Positions 47,967 through 59,091 are shown, counted from the stretch's first letter. The stretch is DNA of 64,000 bases from Prostheceraeus crozeri (GCA_907163375.1 CAJQUW010005267.1:620001-684000); one strand, 5' to 3'. Numbers and translations are program-made. The notes: generated by a model not told the origin, from the letters alone.

Positions 47967-48549
47967 GACTAAGGAGTCTCAGAGTGAAAGTGGCATTCAT
48001 CGTTTCAATTGATGGCATTCAACGATTGTTTTCTGACAAAACGATTGCCAATTGGATACAAAAATTACAATGTACGCTTCCCGAATGATTCATCTCACGT
48101 GACCGACATGCGCTTGACACAATCGACAAACTGATGTATGCAATGCAGAGGCTTTCGGGACAATTGCGCTTGATACTTATCATTACATGTATCTTGTACT
48201 GCATGTAATAGGGACCTATGAATTTGAGGACAGCGTCTCGTCGATTCCATGCCTGATAGAATTGCTGTTCTCATTCGAGAGAAAGGTGGATATACAAAAT
48301 ACTGATCTTTCTCATGTTTTACCGATAATTTATAATTTACATGCAATTACATGTATGTCCTATTACAAGTACATATTTGATGGAAACTTGCTGCTTTTTG
48401 TTGTTTATGAATAATAAATATCATTATAGAGGGGCTTAATATCATATAATAGATATCATATCATTATATAACTTGAAAATAGAAGTCATTCTTCATTTCT
48501 AGACAAATGCTTGAAAAATAGGGGGTGACTAATAATGTGGGACAGACTG
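47241..48549 (-). mobile_element. Decayed Tc1/mariner-like element, truncated at the satellite
   Basis: Minus-strand remains of a Tc1-like transposon. A terminal-repeat-like end lies at about 48512-48549: read on the minus strand it starts CAGTCTGTCCCACATTATTA and continues into AGTCACCCCC, a typical Tc1 pattern, and is followed by TA at 48550-48551. Transposase remains occupy 47241-47966. The other end is missing because satellite abuts at 47240/47241. The gap of about 550 bp between the terminal repeat and the transposase start is longer than usual and holds nothing I recognise, so it may contain another insertion. Confidence 0.75.
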
Positions 48550-48550
48550 T

Positions 48551-48690
48551 ACTTCAGGGTAGAAAATGGTGAAAATACCATTACATCAAGGTAGATGCTG
48601 GTGAGAATACCGTTACATCAGGGTAGAAAATGGTGAAATACCTTTATATCAGGGTGCAAAATGATGTAGATACCATTACATCAGGGTAGA
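48551..48690 (+). repeat. 32-bp minisatellite, about 4 copies
   Basis: The word TCAGGGTAGAAAATGGTGA and variants recur with starts near 48555, 48587, 48619, 48650 and 48682, a period of 31-32 bp. It begins immediately after the TA that flanks the Tc1 relic. Confidence 0.8.
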
Positions 48691-50540
48691 TCGCCTCGTA
48701 CTTCAAAAGTATTTTTTGAAGTTGTGTCTTGTAAAGTTGCATTGCATGATTTCTATTTTGATGAAAATAAATATACGCTTTCTCTCTCTAGAAATATTGA
48801 TATTCACCGTGTCGCTTTTCAATCGGAATGCTATCGCACTATCTTTCAGAAAGAGATTGTCTGCTAGTAAAGATAGAAGTATGTTTCGTGTGAGCGTTTG
48901 GTGCAAGTGTGGCCTCCCTTTCATTCCATTCATCTTGTTTTTCATTTCTCGTCAAACATTGAGGGCCTCCCTCTCTGCATTACATATGCGAACATACGTG
49001 GCGGGCTGGACGTGGGGACCTCATTAGCTGCATTAGTTGTTTAAGGGCATTCTCGTGTAATACTGCTTAGTACATTCTCGATGATGCTGATTATTTCCGT
49101 CTTGGACCTGCAATGAAAGAAGCATGAATGGAAGCTGGTCTGATTGTATTTTTCCTGATTTACACTTACGGAGTATGTAGTGATTTCGATGCTCTATGCG
49201 AATGTTTTCTTGATGATGGATGTTTAAATGGTAACATATGACATTCTCGCAGTTGAAATATTCCTGTGTGATGTTGTCAATGTTCTCTAAAATTTGGGTC
49301 TTCTCCAACACACTACCAACGATTGGGATGTGAATCGCGGTGAACGGTTAAGTCTCAGACTCAACCTTCCCAAACACAGTAACTCATACTCAAACTTCTC
49401 AAAAGCTTCCTCCTTCAACTTCCGCTCACTACTCACTTTCTCATCGCGCAATCGCACCTTGTCATTCAACTCTTCAATCACCTTCCTATTGTCTACATAT
49501 TGTGTCGTCAGGTGCTATTACAAAGGTACATTGACGACACAATGTGTGATGTTACCAACCTTACATTACTGTAGCAAGGTTGCCGAAAAATCGTAAGGGT
49601 CAGAAGTTACCTAAGCAGTGAATTTGTTTTAGAAAATATTATGTCAGAATTTCAACTCAAGACCACTACGTATTTCTACGAAAGTTAGAAAAATTCTCTT
49701 GGGATACCCTAGTTTTTTCGTTAAGACATCAAATAGACAGTTTTCAATGAGGAACACGTTGGGATAGGTCTCGCACCTCAAATCCGACTTTTCAAAAAAA
49801 ATGTTTTCGACACTGTATGCACGAAATTTAGAAAATTGATGAAAGGGGACCAGTGTCAACTTTTGCTATGAGCCACCAGTACTGATGAAATCCGAATGTG
49901 ACCTCCGTTTTCCTGTACGATGATGTCTCGCTTGAGCGATGCACAGTCTTTTCCCTCCAAACCCGAAAACTTTCTACCATCCCATCACATTATAGAATCA
50001 AAGAATAATACGAACAGTGGACAAACCACGTCCACTCTTGACCGGAAGGCTCCAAAAATTCCCCAATTCGGACAAAACACATCCATTTCACACACGTTTG
50101 CACATAACACCAACCTCCTGGGCAAATCCCATCAAAACCTCCCGCCCAAATCCACCCCAAACCTGGCCAAATCCCTCTAAAACCTCTCGGCCAAATCTCC
50201 CGGACAAAAATCCATCATGTCTCTCTACCGGTGAGGGTTGGGAGTCTGTCCTTGTGCTGCACCGGGTGTCATTTAGTCTGGCATGGAGTTACTACTAATT
50301 GAGATTTCACAGCATTCCATGCCCATCATTTTGAGACTACACCAAAGTTGGATCAATCTCACATCTAGTCGTAGTATTTTCGTTTTCAATTTTCAACATT
50401 CATATGCAATTATTTTGTAGGATCAAACACATTCCACAAAACATGCTCAGCAAATAGTGTCACTACTAACAAACTGCAAGTAACATCATTGCAAGTAATA
50501 ACTTGAAAGTAATTATATCTGGATCTTTCATTTGGTTAGT
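48691..50540. other. No confident gene; possible minus-strand exon remnants
   Basis: On the minus strand, 49481-49340 reads as a charged coiled-coil-like stretch (VIEELNDKVRLRDEKVSSE). A nearby frame (about 49311-49170) ends at a good GTAAGTG splice donor. The two are in different frames and I recognise no family. A perfect 12-bp inverted repeat (ATTGTGTCGTCA, 49499-49510 and 49532-49543) encloses a 21-base loop. 50,040-50,215 is rich in short C runs. Nothing else is seen. Confidence 0.35.
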
Positions 50541-51080
50541 TGCAGGAACCATTGGAGTTCATAAAACCACTGCTATGCGTGCTTTCCAGAGTTGTGATAT
50601 CATTGTATCGAAGGCGTTCACAATTTATTAATTTTCCGACAGGTGATGAGCTTGCAACCGAAAGAAAACTTCTTCAAAATAGCCAGGTTTCCAAGAGTCG
50701 TCTTGGCGATTGATTGTACTCATGTTTGCATAATTAAACCTGCTGTCAATAGCTATGAAAACTACAGAAACCGAAAAGGATATTTTTCATTAAATGTACA
50801 AGCAGTATGTGATTCTTCTTTGAGAATTACAAATATCGTTTCTAGGTGGGTGTGGAATCACATATGATTCTAGGATTTTCTACGGATCTTGACTTTGTAC
50901 CGAATTAGAGAATGGTGTACATGACGGAATATTGCTCAGTGATGCTGGCTATGCATGTAGTATTTACTTACTCCTCTGCGTATCGCAAATGCTCTCAGCG
51001 GAACAGCAGTGCCCTTATAAAACAAGGAGCGTGATCGAGAGATATTTGTTTGATCACCATAATGAAAATCTTACGTTATT
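50541..51080 (+). pseudogene. Harbinger transposase relic interrupted by hAT elements
   Basis: Plus-strand remains of a HARBI1-like transposase. An HTH-like piece (GTIGVHKTTAMRAF) lies near 50,545-50,590, then FPRVVLAIDCTHVCI with the first catalytic aspartate at about 50,690-50,735. NRKGYFSLNVQAVCDSS follows, a frame-broken relative of the PGSxHDSRIF motif lies at about 50,845-50,885, LLSDAGYACSIYLL has the second aspartate at about 50,930-50,975, and SVIERY a possible third acidic residue. Stops and frame changes make it non-functional. At 51081-51088 (ATTTATGT) it is cut by the outer hAT element and probably resumes for a short way at 55709. It is not a copy of the Harbinger at 1645-5198: the residues differ widely. 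Confidence 0.75.
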
Positions 51081-52719
51081 ATTTATGTCAGTGGTGGGCA
51101 ACGCGTGGCCCGCCACCGCTTTTCATGTCTAAAGTGGCCCGCGGATATATTTGAATCGTTGATGTGAAAATGGCTCACTCCGACTTTGACCTTTGGGAGG
51201 TGCATCTAAGGATGAGGGATCCTCTTTAGGATACGCAAAACCATTAATTAACAACCAAATGAGCAATATGATGATACAAAAAACAAAAATTCACATGTGA
51301 ATCATGCAACCATGCTCCTTTCGTGATGAATATATTCTCGTACAAGCGCAAAATGGCGATCACCTGCATGAGTTTGTGCTAAGTCACATAGTATTCGATG
51401 CCCTGCCGAGCATGTTTTTCTACGTAATAAACACGCCTCAATAAACCTAGAAAGAGGCTGTATTAATTGGACCTCGACCACGAATGGAGGAATCCAACCA
51501 CGCGATTTTGACAGGCCAACATTTTTTTCAAATATTGTTGCCGAATTTCATTTGTATACTATAACAATAATATATATTTCATATACTCGATCAGCATTAG
51601 CACACGAACACCATTTGTGTAGCACATGCACAGTTTTTGAAGGCCGCATATGTTTGGGTGACATATGTGCACGTATGTACGTATAGCATGAGCAATATTT
51701 GTAACACAATCAATTTTATCTTGTGCGGCTTTCAGGCGGATAGTTGAAGTGCACTTACACATCGTTGTTTTTCGATGAAATATGATTATGTTGGTCAAAT
51801 CACCAAAAAATTCGAATGTCCGTTTAATCACACAAAAGAAGGTCTTCCATGATTTCTTATAGGTTTCTTATGATTTCTTATATCTATTCGCTCTTCAATA
51901 CTCACATGAATTGTAGGAAGTAAATTGTAATTCCTTAATATTATAAAAAGTGTTGCGTGCGGGGTTGTTGTATATCCCGAAAAATCTTATCCCGGGAAAT
52001 CATTCAATCATTTCCCGGGATCCCGGGAATTTCCCGGGAAATAAATTAGTGAGGTTTATAAGCGGTTTATAATACATTGATGATAGATTATCAACAATAT
52101 TTTGGAATAACTCGAGGGTAATATAACATGTAAATACATACAGTGCTGATAAAAAAATGGGCCAGCTACATTTTCATCAATTTCAATCGCTTCTCCCGCC
52201 TTTTATATTTATTGTACAGCAAGAAGGCATACATCATTTAAAAGCTAACTTTCCAAAGATTCTTATGAGCTATAGAACTTGGGTATTCATGAAAACATGT
52301 TCTGGACAGAGCTCCCGACAAGTAATAAATTATTAAACAAGTTAGGTGTCCCATTTTTTGAACAGCACTCTAGTTTGACTCCTCTTCTTTAAGCAGAAGT
52401 AACCTGATAAGATTACTTGATAAGATATTCGAACCTGATGTTACCGAGGTTATGATTACTTCGGTAAACATTTCCGTTAACTTCGATCACTTTCATTCAG
52501 TGAATGACAAAGATCTTATTACACGTATGGTTATGGTAACATTAAAAATTCTAGCTAGAATCCCTCACTCATTATCCACCGGATTAACTAGATTTCAAAC
52601 TTAGTAAATTCCTGTTAATTCATAGAACATTTCAAAACTTCAGAATAAGCGTAAACATATGCAATGTTATTGAAACACAAACTATAAAAAACATTTTTCA
52701 AAACAGCTGTCAAGCTCAC

Positions 52720-54605
52720 TCAACACTCAAAAGTTTTGAAATGGTATTTGAGAAATATAGGTGCACATAATGATCGATCACTTAGTCTAGATCTTATTTT
52801 TGAGCAGAAATATCCTGCCGTTGAGAAGGCCCTCTCAGATTCTACAAATGTTGGTTTTACTGTCATGAGAGCTCGGTATAGATTGTCAAGGGTTTCAGTT
52901 CTTTTCCTTTGAGCCTCGAATAGTTTGAAGGCATGGGTCAAACTCATTGTGTGTGGTTCGTTTGAATCAACTTTCATAGCATCTTCGATAGCACGATCCA
53001 ATTGCTTAGCTAATGTAAGTCCTTTTGGCTCTTCCACTTCATTCTCTACCTCGTTGTCGTTTAGTAGGATTGCTTCTTGTGGTTTTTCATCTTGAAGTTT
53101 TGATTCAACAGAGAATAAGCGGTTGATAAGAGTACTTGCCATCTTTTGCATGGAAGCTTTAGAACTGAATTCCCCAATGTTTGTCTCTCTATTCACATTG
53201 TCGATATTGTGTAAATAATGAAGGAGGTTAAATAAGTCATCATTTCGTCTTTCTACAATGCGATCTGATATGAATGTCGTCAGACTCTTGCCATATGGAT
53301 TACCATCTTTGCCGAGAGGAGTAAGCAAAAAATTGATAGCAGCGTCAGCGGAAAGAAGAGTGGCGTCGTTTCTACACAAAGCATCGCTTGCTAATCTCAC
53401 TGGTTCTAGTGCAGCAGTTAATTGTTCAACAACTTCAAATTCAGTGTCATTGACATCAGGTATCATTTTCAAATCAATAAATGCCTTCAGAAGACAGCTG
53501 CGAAGTTTGGAGTACCTGGATAACATGAGACAAAGACTGTTCCATCTGTTCTTTACGTCAAGTATTATTAAGTTCGTATTGAAATAGAGCTCGGACATGA
53601 TTCTGGAGGATTTCATTGTTCTTAGCGCTTCTTCGGAAACATCTATTCGTACATGTTTTATAATGTGCGCAATGTTCTCCTTTATTGTGACAGCCGTTTC
53701 TCTCTCATCCAAATGAAATTCAATGTCTGCATTTTCATCAGTATATATATTATCATCATCGCTTTCAGTGTCGGAAACACCCAAATCGTCATCTTCATTG
53801 AAATCCACAACCGAAATAGGTACCATCTTATACAGAAGATCAGACACTGCAAGATGGAGTGCGTGAGCCCAACAGCCTTGAAATTCCATATCAGAAATTC
53901 GACCAAATTTTCCCATCACAGCAGCACCGTCTGCCGATACAGCAACACATTTTTCGTACAATTCAGTCAAAAATGCGACAGATGATTTTGAACACATTCC
54001 AAAGTTCTTTCTGCTGTGAATGAACCAGTTATACGAACTAATCCGAGGTTAAAAACAATTCCGTCGATGCTATGAACGTTTATCTTGAGATACCTTTTGT
54101 TAATGACGTCCGTCAACTCGTCAACAGTTAAACTGAATTTTTCATTACCAGCAATTTTTTCTTCCAATGTTTCTCTCATACTTTTGCATATCCTTTCGTA
54201 ATAACCAATTATCATTTTCATAACATCCCCATGTGCTCTCGGTAGCTTCATGCCGTCGCGCGCTAAGGCTTGTCTAATGAATTCACTCCGAGTAATACCA
54301 TAAATTGAGAAGCCATCCTGTGCAGCAAGCCTTGCAACTATTTCGTCAACTTGACGCGTTCGTGTCGATGTGAAGTTCAAAGTCATTTGCTTCTTAGGCT
54401 GGCCACTTAACGATTCGGAATTGGAAGATGGACGTTCTGCTTTTGATTCAACATTGGATGAAGATGAAGCGATGTCATGTTTTTCTCGGAGATGTCTTAT
54501 CAATCCCCTAGTAGTACCACCTTTAATCTTTATTACAGCAGTACATTTCTTACATTCCGCCAATTCTGAACTTTGTTTCACAAAAAAAGACCACGCTGCG
54601 GACAT
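52720..54605 (-). pseudogene. hAT transposase, BED finger to hATC domain, one frameshift
   Basis: The transposase of the inner hAT. I start it at ATG 54605 because a BED zinc finger follows at once: W5, then C18-x2-C21-x16-H38-x4-H43. A basic linker and a helical N-terminal region come next. The frame changes between about 53,997 and 53,967, where two overlapping frames read the same bases, so one small indel has broken an otherwise full-length gene of roughly 630 residues. The second frame holds AVSADGAAVMGKFG with a catalytic-type aspartate, the CWAHALHLAV motif, and a C-terminal hATC dimerisation region with FVESERAFSTAGYFCSKI near 52,790-52,860. No other stop is seen, so inactivation looks recent. 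An intron instead of a frameshift is unlikely because the frames overlap. Confidence 0.87.
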
Positions 54606-54984
54606 CAAAAAAACAAACGATGACTTCCGATGAGAACTGTTCACTAACACACAGAAGGTTTCTAGAAATTCTGTCGATCCATAGCGTGTTAGCGATAAGC
54701 AAAAATAGAGCAGTGGGATTCCCAGAGGGCTAAAAATAGTCGTCTGTATTCCAATACGCTCTGATTGGTTGTTTGTTGCGCTGACGAAGTATTTAATGAA
54801 GTGAGGAGCAGTCGACAATTGAAATCAAAATAAAATGCAATCATATTATAACACTTCATAAATGTTCTGTAACTCAAAGATATTAAAAGAGTAGATGTGA
54901 GTTTGACGCTTTATTGTTACTAACAATTGAAGAGTGTAATTGCAATGCGTCGTTGGATTTTATTAGCAACGAACGAAGTTTACT

Positions 54985-55280
54985 GTTTAACAACCAATGG
55001 AAATCGCACTATAATTTCTTGTCTAAATTGGTTGGCAAAATGTTTTAAAATATAATAAAATTTACATGTAAATATGGAATTAATGCAAAATGATTGCTTA
55101 AATATATTCAGAATAGATTTAGAAATAATTTTATTAGTTTTTAGATCTTTTCTGAATATATTTAAGAAACCGTTTTACATTATTTTCTTATTTATTTAAA
55201 TATAATTTTATTCTTTTTTGCCAGCCAAGTTAGACAAGAATTTTATAATGCGTTTTCTATTGGTCGTTAAGACAATAGAA
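54985..55280. repeat. Foldback (imperfect palindrome) of about 300 bp
   Basis: The left arm (from about 54,985: ACAACCAATGGAAATCGCAC, then TTCTTGTCTAAATTGGTTGGC) matches the reverse complement of the right arm (about 55,200-55,280: ACGACCAATAGAAAACGCAT, then TTCTTGTCTAACTTGGCTGGC) over about 80 bp. A central palindrome pairs TTAAATATATTCAGAA near 55,098 with TTCTGAATATATTTAA near 55,152. A direct repeat GTTTACTGTT occurs at 54978-54987 and 55306-55315. It may be a small MITE inserted in the hAT leader, or part of the hAT itself. Confidence 0.6.
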
Positions 55281-55708
55281 AATCGAAGTCTTCCAATTAC
55301 AGTTTGTTTACTGTTGAAACCGAAATTACACATAATGCAAAAGAGCGGCATATCTACCCTATTAATATCTTTGCTGTAAATAAATCACAAATAGTATGTA
55401 TTTCCCCGGCTCCCGAAATATTTTCCCGGGAAATCCATTTCTCGAAATTAGCTGATTTCCCGGGAAATCCCGGGAAACAACCGTAGTTGCGTGCATTGCT
55501 GCTGTATACATTTGGATGTAAAATTTTGTTATGTGACCACTATACATGCCCGTACGGTACAGCAGCCCATATGTGCACTTGAAGGTACGGAATAAAAGAA
55601 TATTAAGCCTATACTACTGCCTTTTAAAATTGGTGGCACGCGAGCCTTTTCTCGGGCCACTCCTTGTGGCCCGCTATTCCAACTCGGTTGCCCACCACTG
55701 ATTTATGT

Positions 55709-56579
55709 GCTCTGCTCATTTCAAGTATAAGAATTTAATATGATAAATTGACCTTCTGACATGTGGGAATAATAGTAGGAGTCCCTCTTCCTGATGCTGC
55801 GATTCCATCCCAAACCACAACATTAGGGGAATTTATCGTACATTTCGGATGGACGCCGGAAGTGCTTTCATATGCAAGCAGAGCTTGTTCCCACAATGTT
55901 TCCTCCTTATCTTCGTAGCAATGACAGAAACATCAGCACAATTTCCTCTGTTTTTCAGTTGACATTGACCTTTTTGATGGCCATCACGCGGTTAGGTTGA
56001 AGGTCGTCGATGATATTCGTCGAATGGTTCTTTAACTGACGGAAATTCTTGTTTGTGTAGCCTGTCGTGCTTTCATTGGAGAGGGGTCATCAGGTTTTCG
56101 TAAAACTATTGATTCAGTCATCCTATCATCACGTTTTGTTTGTGGTAGTAGTATGACTTCATTTGTCCGCAGTCACATTATCGGTATTTGCGTAGTGCAA
56201 TTCAAAGGATGAAAAAAGAACATGATGAGCAGATTAATATGTTTTGCTGAGCAATGAACAGCATTCGTTGATAAGGTATCTTTTAATAATTATGATGGTT
56301 CACAACCTCTAGGAAGACATTGATAAAAAATATTAGTGACATGGAGGCGATTTACTCAAAATGCTCAAAGAATATGGATGACACCCGCTGGAATCTTGAT
56401 ATGCATTATATAAACTATTTTCAGTTTATATAATGATGAATATATATGTGATATATATTATGTGTGCATATATATATAGTGATATGAATATATATGTGAT
56501 GGGATTTAGTAATCCATGGATATCACTACAAGTAGCAACATTTTTCATTGATCGTGGTCATATTCATTGTAAATTAATT
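55709..56579. other. No gene seen; AT-rich simple repeat near the end
   Basis: After the outer hAT duplication the interrupted Harbinger relic may continue for a few dozen bases, but I cannot follow it further. 56,400-56,500 is a degenerate TATATG/TGATAT tract. No exon or RNA gene is recognised. Confidence 0.4.
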
Positions 56580-56636
56580 GGCTAATTGCCTTGGACAGTC
56601 CCACGAAGAAAAAACGAACAATTCTTTCGCTAAGCC

Positions 56637-56665
56637 TTTCACCTGTGTCAAACAGGCATCGTCAG
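56637..56665 (-). ncRNA. Hammerhead-ribozyme-like core in the Penelope 3' region
   Basis: On the minus strand CTGACGA (56665-56659) is followed by a short hairpin able to pair CCTGT with ACAGG (56658-56641), then GAAA (56640-56637). This is the order of the two conserved hammerhead core boxes around stem II, and Penelope-like elements are known to carry hammerheads in their terminal repeats. The third stem and a proper cleavage triplet are not clear, so the motif may be degenerate or fortuitous. Confidence 0.35.
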
Positions 56666-56729
56666 GCGAATGTATTGACAACATACATTGTAACTATTTC
56701 AAAGGCTGTTACGACATTTATGAGTCATT

Positions 56730-57065
56730 CTATAAGGGATTACATTCAGGTTGCAGCAAGCCCAGCCACGCTCTACTGATATCAAGTTTCGCGTTGAAAC
56801 CTCCCTTCCGCTTCGTCCATAGGGCCTCCTTCACTCTCCTCCTGTACCAATCAGACTCCCTAGTCATTTCCCGCGCGCCCTCCCAATCAATTCTTTGACG
56901 TTTCTCCCAGCAGTGTTTCGAAATCTCAGAGCTGACTACATTCCCTTCTAAAACATTCTTCTTGTGTTCTTTAATCCTTTGCTCCATTCCTCTTTTAGTT
57001 TCTCCCACATAATTCCCTTCACATCCTTTGCAATGGATGTTATACACTACTTCCTTCGGCTCGGT
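56730..57065 (-). pseudogene. GIY-YIG endonuclease fragment of a Penelope-like element
   Basis: A minus-strand reading of roughly 110 residues. KEVVYNIHCKGC supplies the VYN half of the GIY-YIG signature and a CxxC pair. NYVGETKRGMEQRIKEH supplies the YVG half with the following catalytic-region arginine and EH. Further on are SSEISKHCW, IDWEGA and VKEALW, where the family has a conserved glutamate. The order fits the endonuclease domain at the C-terminus of Penelope-like reverse transcriptases. The domain itself is open, but the reverse transcriptase that should precede it is absent. Confidence 0.72.
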
Positions 57066-57206
57066 CTTTTGTTCTTTCTTTCTTTCTCACCAGTTGAAAG
57101 AATTGTTCGTTTTTTCTTAATGGGACTGTAGCCAATTAGCCAAGTAGCAACATGTCTGTTACCGGATGCATCGAACCTTGCTATCCTCACTTCGAATTCA
57201 CCCAAG

Positions 57207-57273
57207 ATGCGATTTATAATGTGCAACTCCCCTCCCCTGATATTTAGCTTAATTTTAGTGGAAGCACTCCCAC
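57207..57273. repeat. Dispersed repeat, copy 1
   Basis: About 67 bp, from ATGCGATTTATAATGTGCAA to GAAGCACTCCCAC, matches 59092-59161. The copies differ in the middle by a C/T-rich expansion (CTCCTCC and a run of C in copy 2). The family is not recognised. It sits about 65 bp from the Penelope-like fragment, so it might be part of the same element, but copy 2 has no endonuclease beside it. Confidence 0.6.
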
Positions 57274-57292
57274 CAGTAGTGAAATATGTCAA

Positions 57293-59091
57293 ATTGATCT
57301 ACACGAAGATCGAATCGGAACCCTTTAACCGCTATATCCAGGGTTGATTCAGTGTTCTTGATTGTATGGCAAGCATTTAAGCACAGAAATTTTTTTTGAG
57401 ATGACCTTTTTCATGACAGCTACCACTTTGCTAAATCCCTAATCTGTGTTTCTGCTCCATTGACAAACTGAATCACAAAATTTGTGTGAATGTGAAATTG
57501 ATAATGACATTGTATTGGCGCAAGGAAAAACAGCAATTCGTGTCAATAAGAAGGTGCTCTCTTCTCAATAGAACATGCTTATGTCATACTTGATGTGATA
57601 TGAGTTTCAGCTTTATTCACAGCTAATGGTCAATAGTGACGTCACATGCAGTTAGCACGGGAAGAGGGAAAGTCGCGATTAGATAATCACACACAGACTT
57701 CCAATATGCGAACGGAACGGCAACGCACAACAGCTCAAACTCCCACAGACATGATAAAATTTAATGATTAGGGAACTTTTAATCCCCAAAAAGCTTGTCT
57801 TTATTAAACCACTTTGTAAGCATATTTGATTTTCACTGTCGAAAGTACAAATTTAGTGGAATTTCAGTTCGGTTACTTCTGCCTAGATGTCATGCTGACT
57901 GTTGAGTAACATTGCACTAATTCATCGCATTCATAAGATTACGTCTGAGAGAATCTCAAGGTCAAGTATATTTTGAATTGTGTAATAAATGATCATTTTC
58001 TACCCCGCTCATGTAGGACTGTTATCAACATCATAAAATAAACACGATCTTTGATTGTTTCCAAACGTTGAACAGTTTACAAATACGATGAAACTATTTC
58101 ATGAATTTCACGTGATTGATATGCGGTGCGCTAGCTTGTACCGCACTTCAACAGTTTGTCATAGTTCACAGGAAAAGGTATGATACCCATGTAGAGGATT
58201 TTATAGAAATCTCAAAATTTCGTTTCCACCATCGGGCTCTCTTCCACAAAGAAGTCAATTTAAGATTCCCATGCAAAAACATCTAGTGATTGTAGCTACC
58301 AAAAATATTTGCGATATGATATAATTTTGACAGGTGAGATATTTCTTATTTATGGACCAGTATGTTTCATCCATTTAGTCGATTATTCTCCCACCAAATT
58401 CACTATGCCTACTTTTAAAATAGTACTACGCCGAAACGTTTCGGTACACTTCTTTTGATCATGCTAATTAAACATTAAAAAATGCCTCGCACCATTCTTT
58501 AATGTTAAGAAGCCTACTGTAGGTATATTGTTATTTGACGTCACTTGTTGACACCAATTAATGTTATCTTGCATGTGATATGGTGATATTATTGTCTAAA
58601 CACATCCACTTTTTACGAAGTAATTATTCATCATTTTTTGTGAAGACCGTAAATCTATTGACTTGTAAAATATATGTCATACTTATGAAGATAAAAAGGC
58701 CATTATTTCACACCAACGAAGTTAAATCCTTTTCATTTAATCTCCGACTTACCTTATCTACTCGCCTTCAAAAATTAGATTTTCAAAAAAATCAGTTTTG
58801 GGCACTCGTGCATTTAATAGTTTCAGATGAAATTAGAAGTATAAGTCTTCAAGGACCTGCGAGGAAAAAAATTCGAAACGACTGGCCAAAAATCTCTTTC
58901 CTTTCCTTTTTGCTACTACTTGAGGGTGACATTATAGGCCTTTTGAGGCTGTGGTCTTGAATTCACACTGAATGCAATTGAGGACGTCGATTGCAAAAGT
59001 GGAGTTTGTCGAAACGGTTGTAGTGAGTGCTATATTTTTGTTCTGATCTAGTCTGCGGACTCGGTCAATTTTTTGGAGAATATGCGATTTA
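57293..59091. other. No gene recognised
   Basis: 1.8 kb of AT-rich sequence. Short open frames are present, the longest on the plus strand at 58,580-58,960, without family motifs or convincing splice context. No terminal repeats or RNA gene are seen. Confidence 0.4.

Larger units (their letters stand above)
51960..55485 (-). mobile_element. Inner hAT transposon with transposase and CCCGGG-rich ends
   Basis: A 3,526-bp element flanked by a perfect 8-bp duplication GTTGCGTG (51952-51959 and 55486-55493). The ends are short and imperfect inverted repeats sharing GGTTGTT (CGGGGTTGTT on the left, TACGGTTGTT on the minus strand at the right). Subterminal regions hold clustered CCCGGG palindromes: four on the left (51991, 52014, 52022, 52033) and three on the right (55425, 55459, 55469), mostly as TTTCCCGGGAAAT. 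These are plausible transposase binding sites. The transposase lies on the minus strand (52720-54605). A large foldback lies between its start and the right end. Confidence 0.88.
51089..55700. mobile_element. Outer hAT-type element, non-autonomous, with nested hAT
   Basis: Terminal inverted repeats begin CAGTGGTGGGCAAC at 51089 and, read on the minus strand, the same 14 bases at 55700. GGCCCGC-like words follow at both ends. The flanking 8-bp target duplication ATTTATGT is perfect (51081-51088 and 55701-55708). Such ends and an 8-bp duplication mark the hAT superfamily. Without the nested element (51960-55485 plus one duplication) about 1.08 kb remains, with no recognisable transposase, so this is a non-autonomous copy. 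It interrupts the Harbinger relic. Confidence 0.9.
56580..57141 (-). mobile_element. Penelope-like element fragment with inverted arms
   Basis: A 3' fragment of a Penelope-like retroelement on the minus strand: GIY-YIG endonuclease (57065-56730), then about 150 bp of 3' sequence ending near 56580. About 46-49 bp of that 3' end (56580-56628, core GAAAGAATTGTTCGTTTTTT on the minus strand) is repeated in inverted orientation at 57096-57141, just upstream of the endonuclease. Inverted flanking pieces are often seen around 5'-truncated Penelope-like copies. No reverse transcriptase is present, so the copy is truncated. Confidence 0.65.

Noticed and set aside
49920-50298. Proline-, serine- and asparagine-rich open frames
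   Set aside because: Two overlapping frames are open because of a C-rich, repetitive base composition; no splice or domain support.
53258-53985. Plus-strand open frames inside the hAT transposase region
   Set aside because: They are antisense shadows of the hAT coding sequence.
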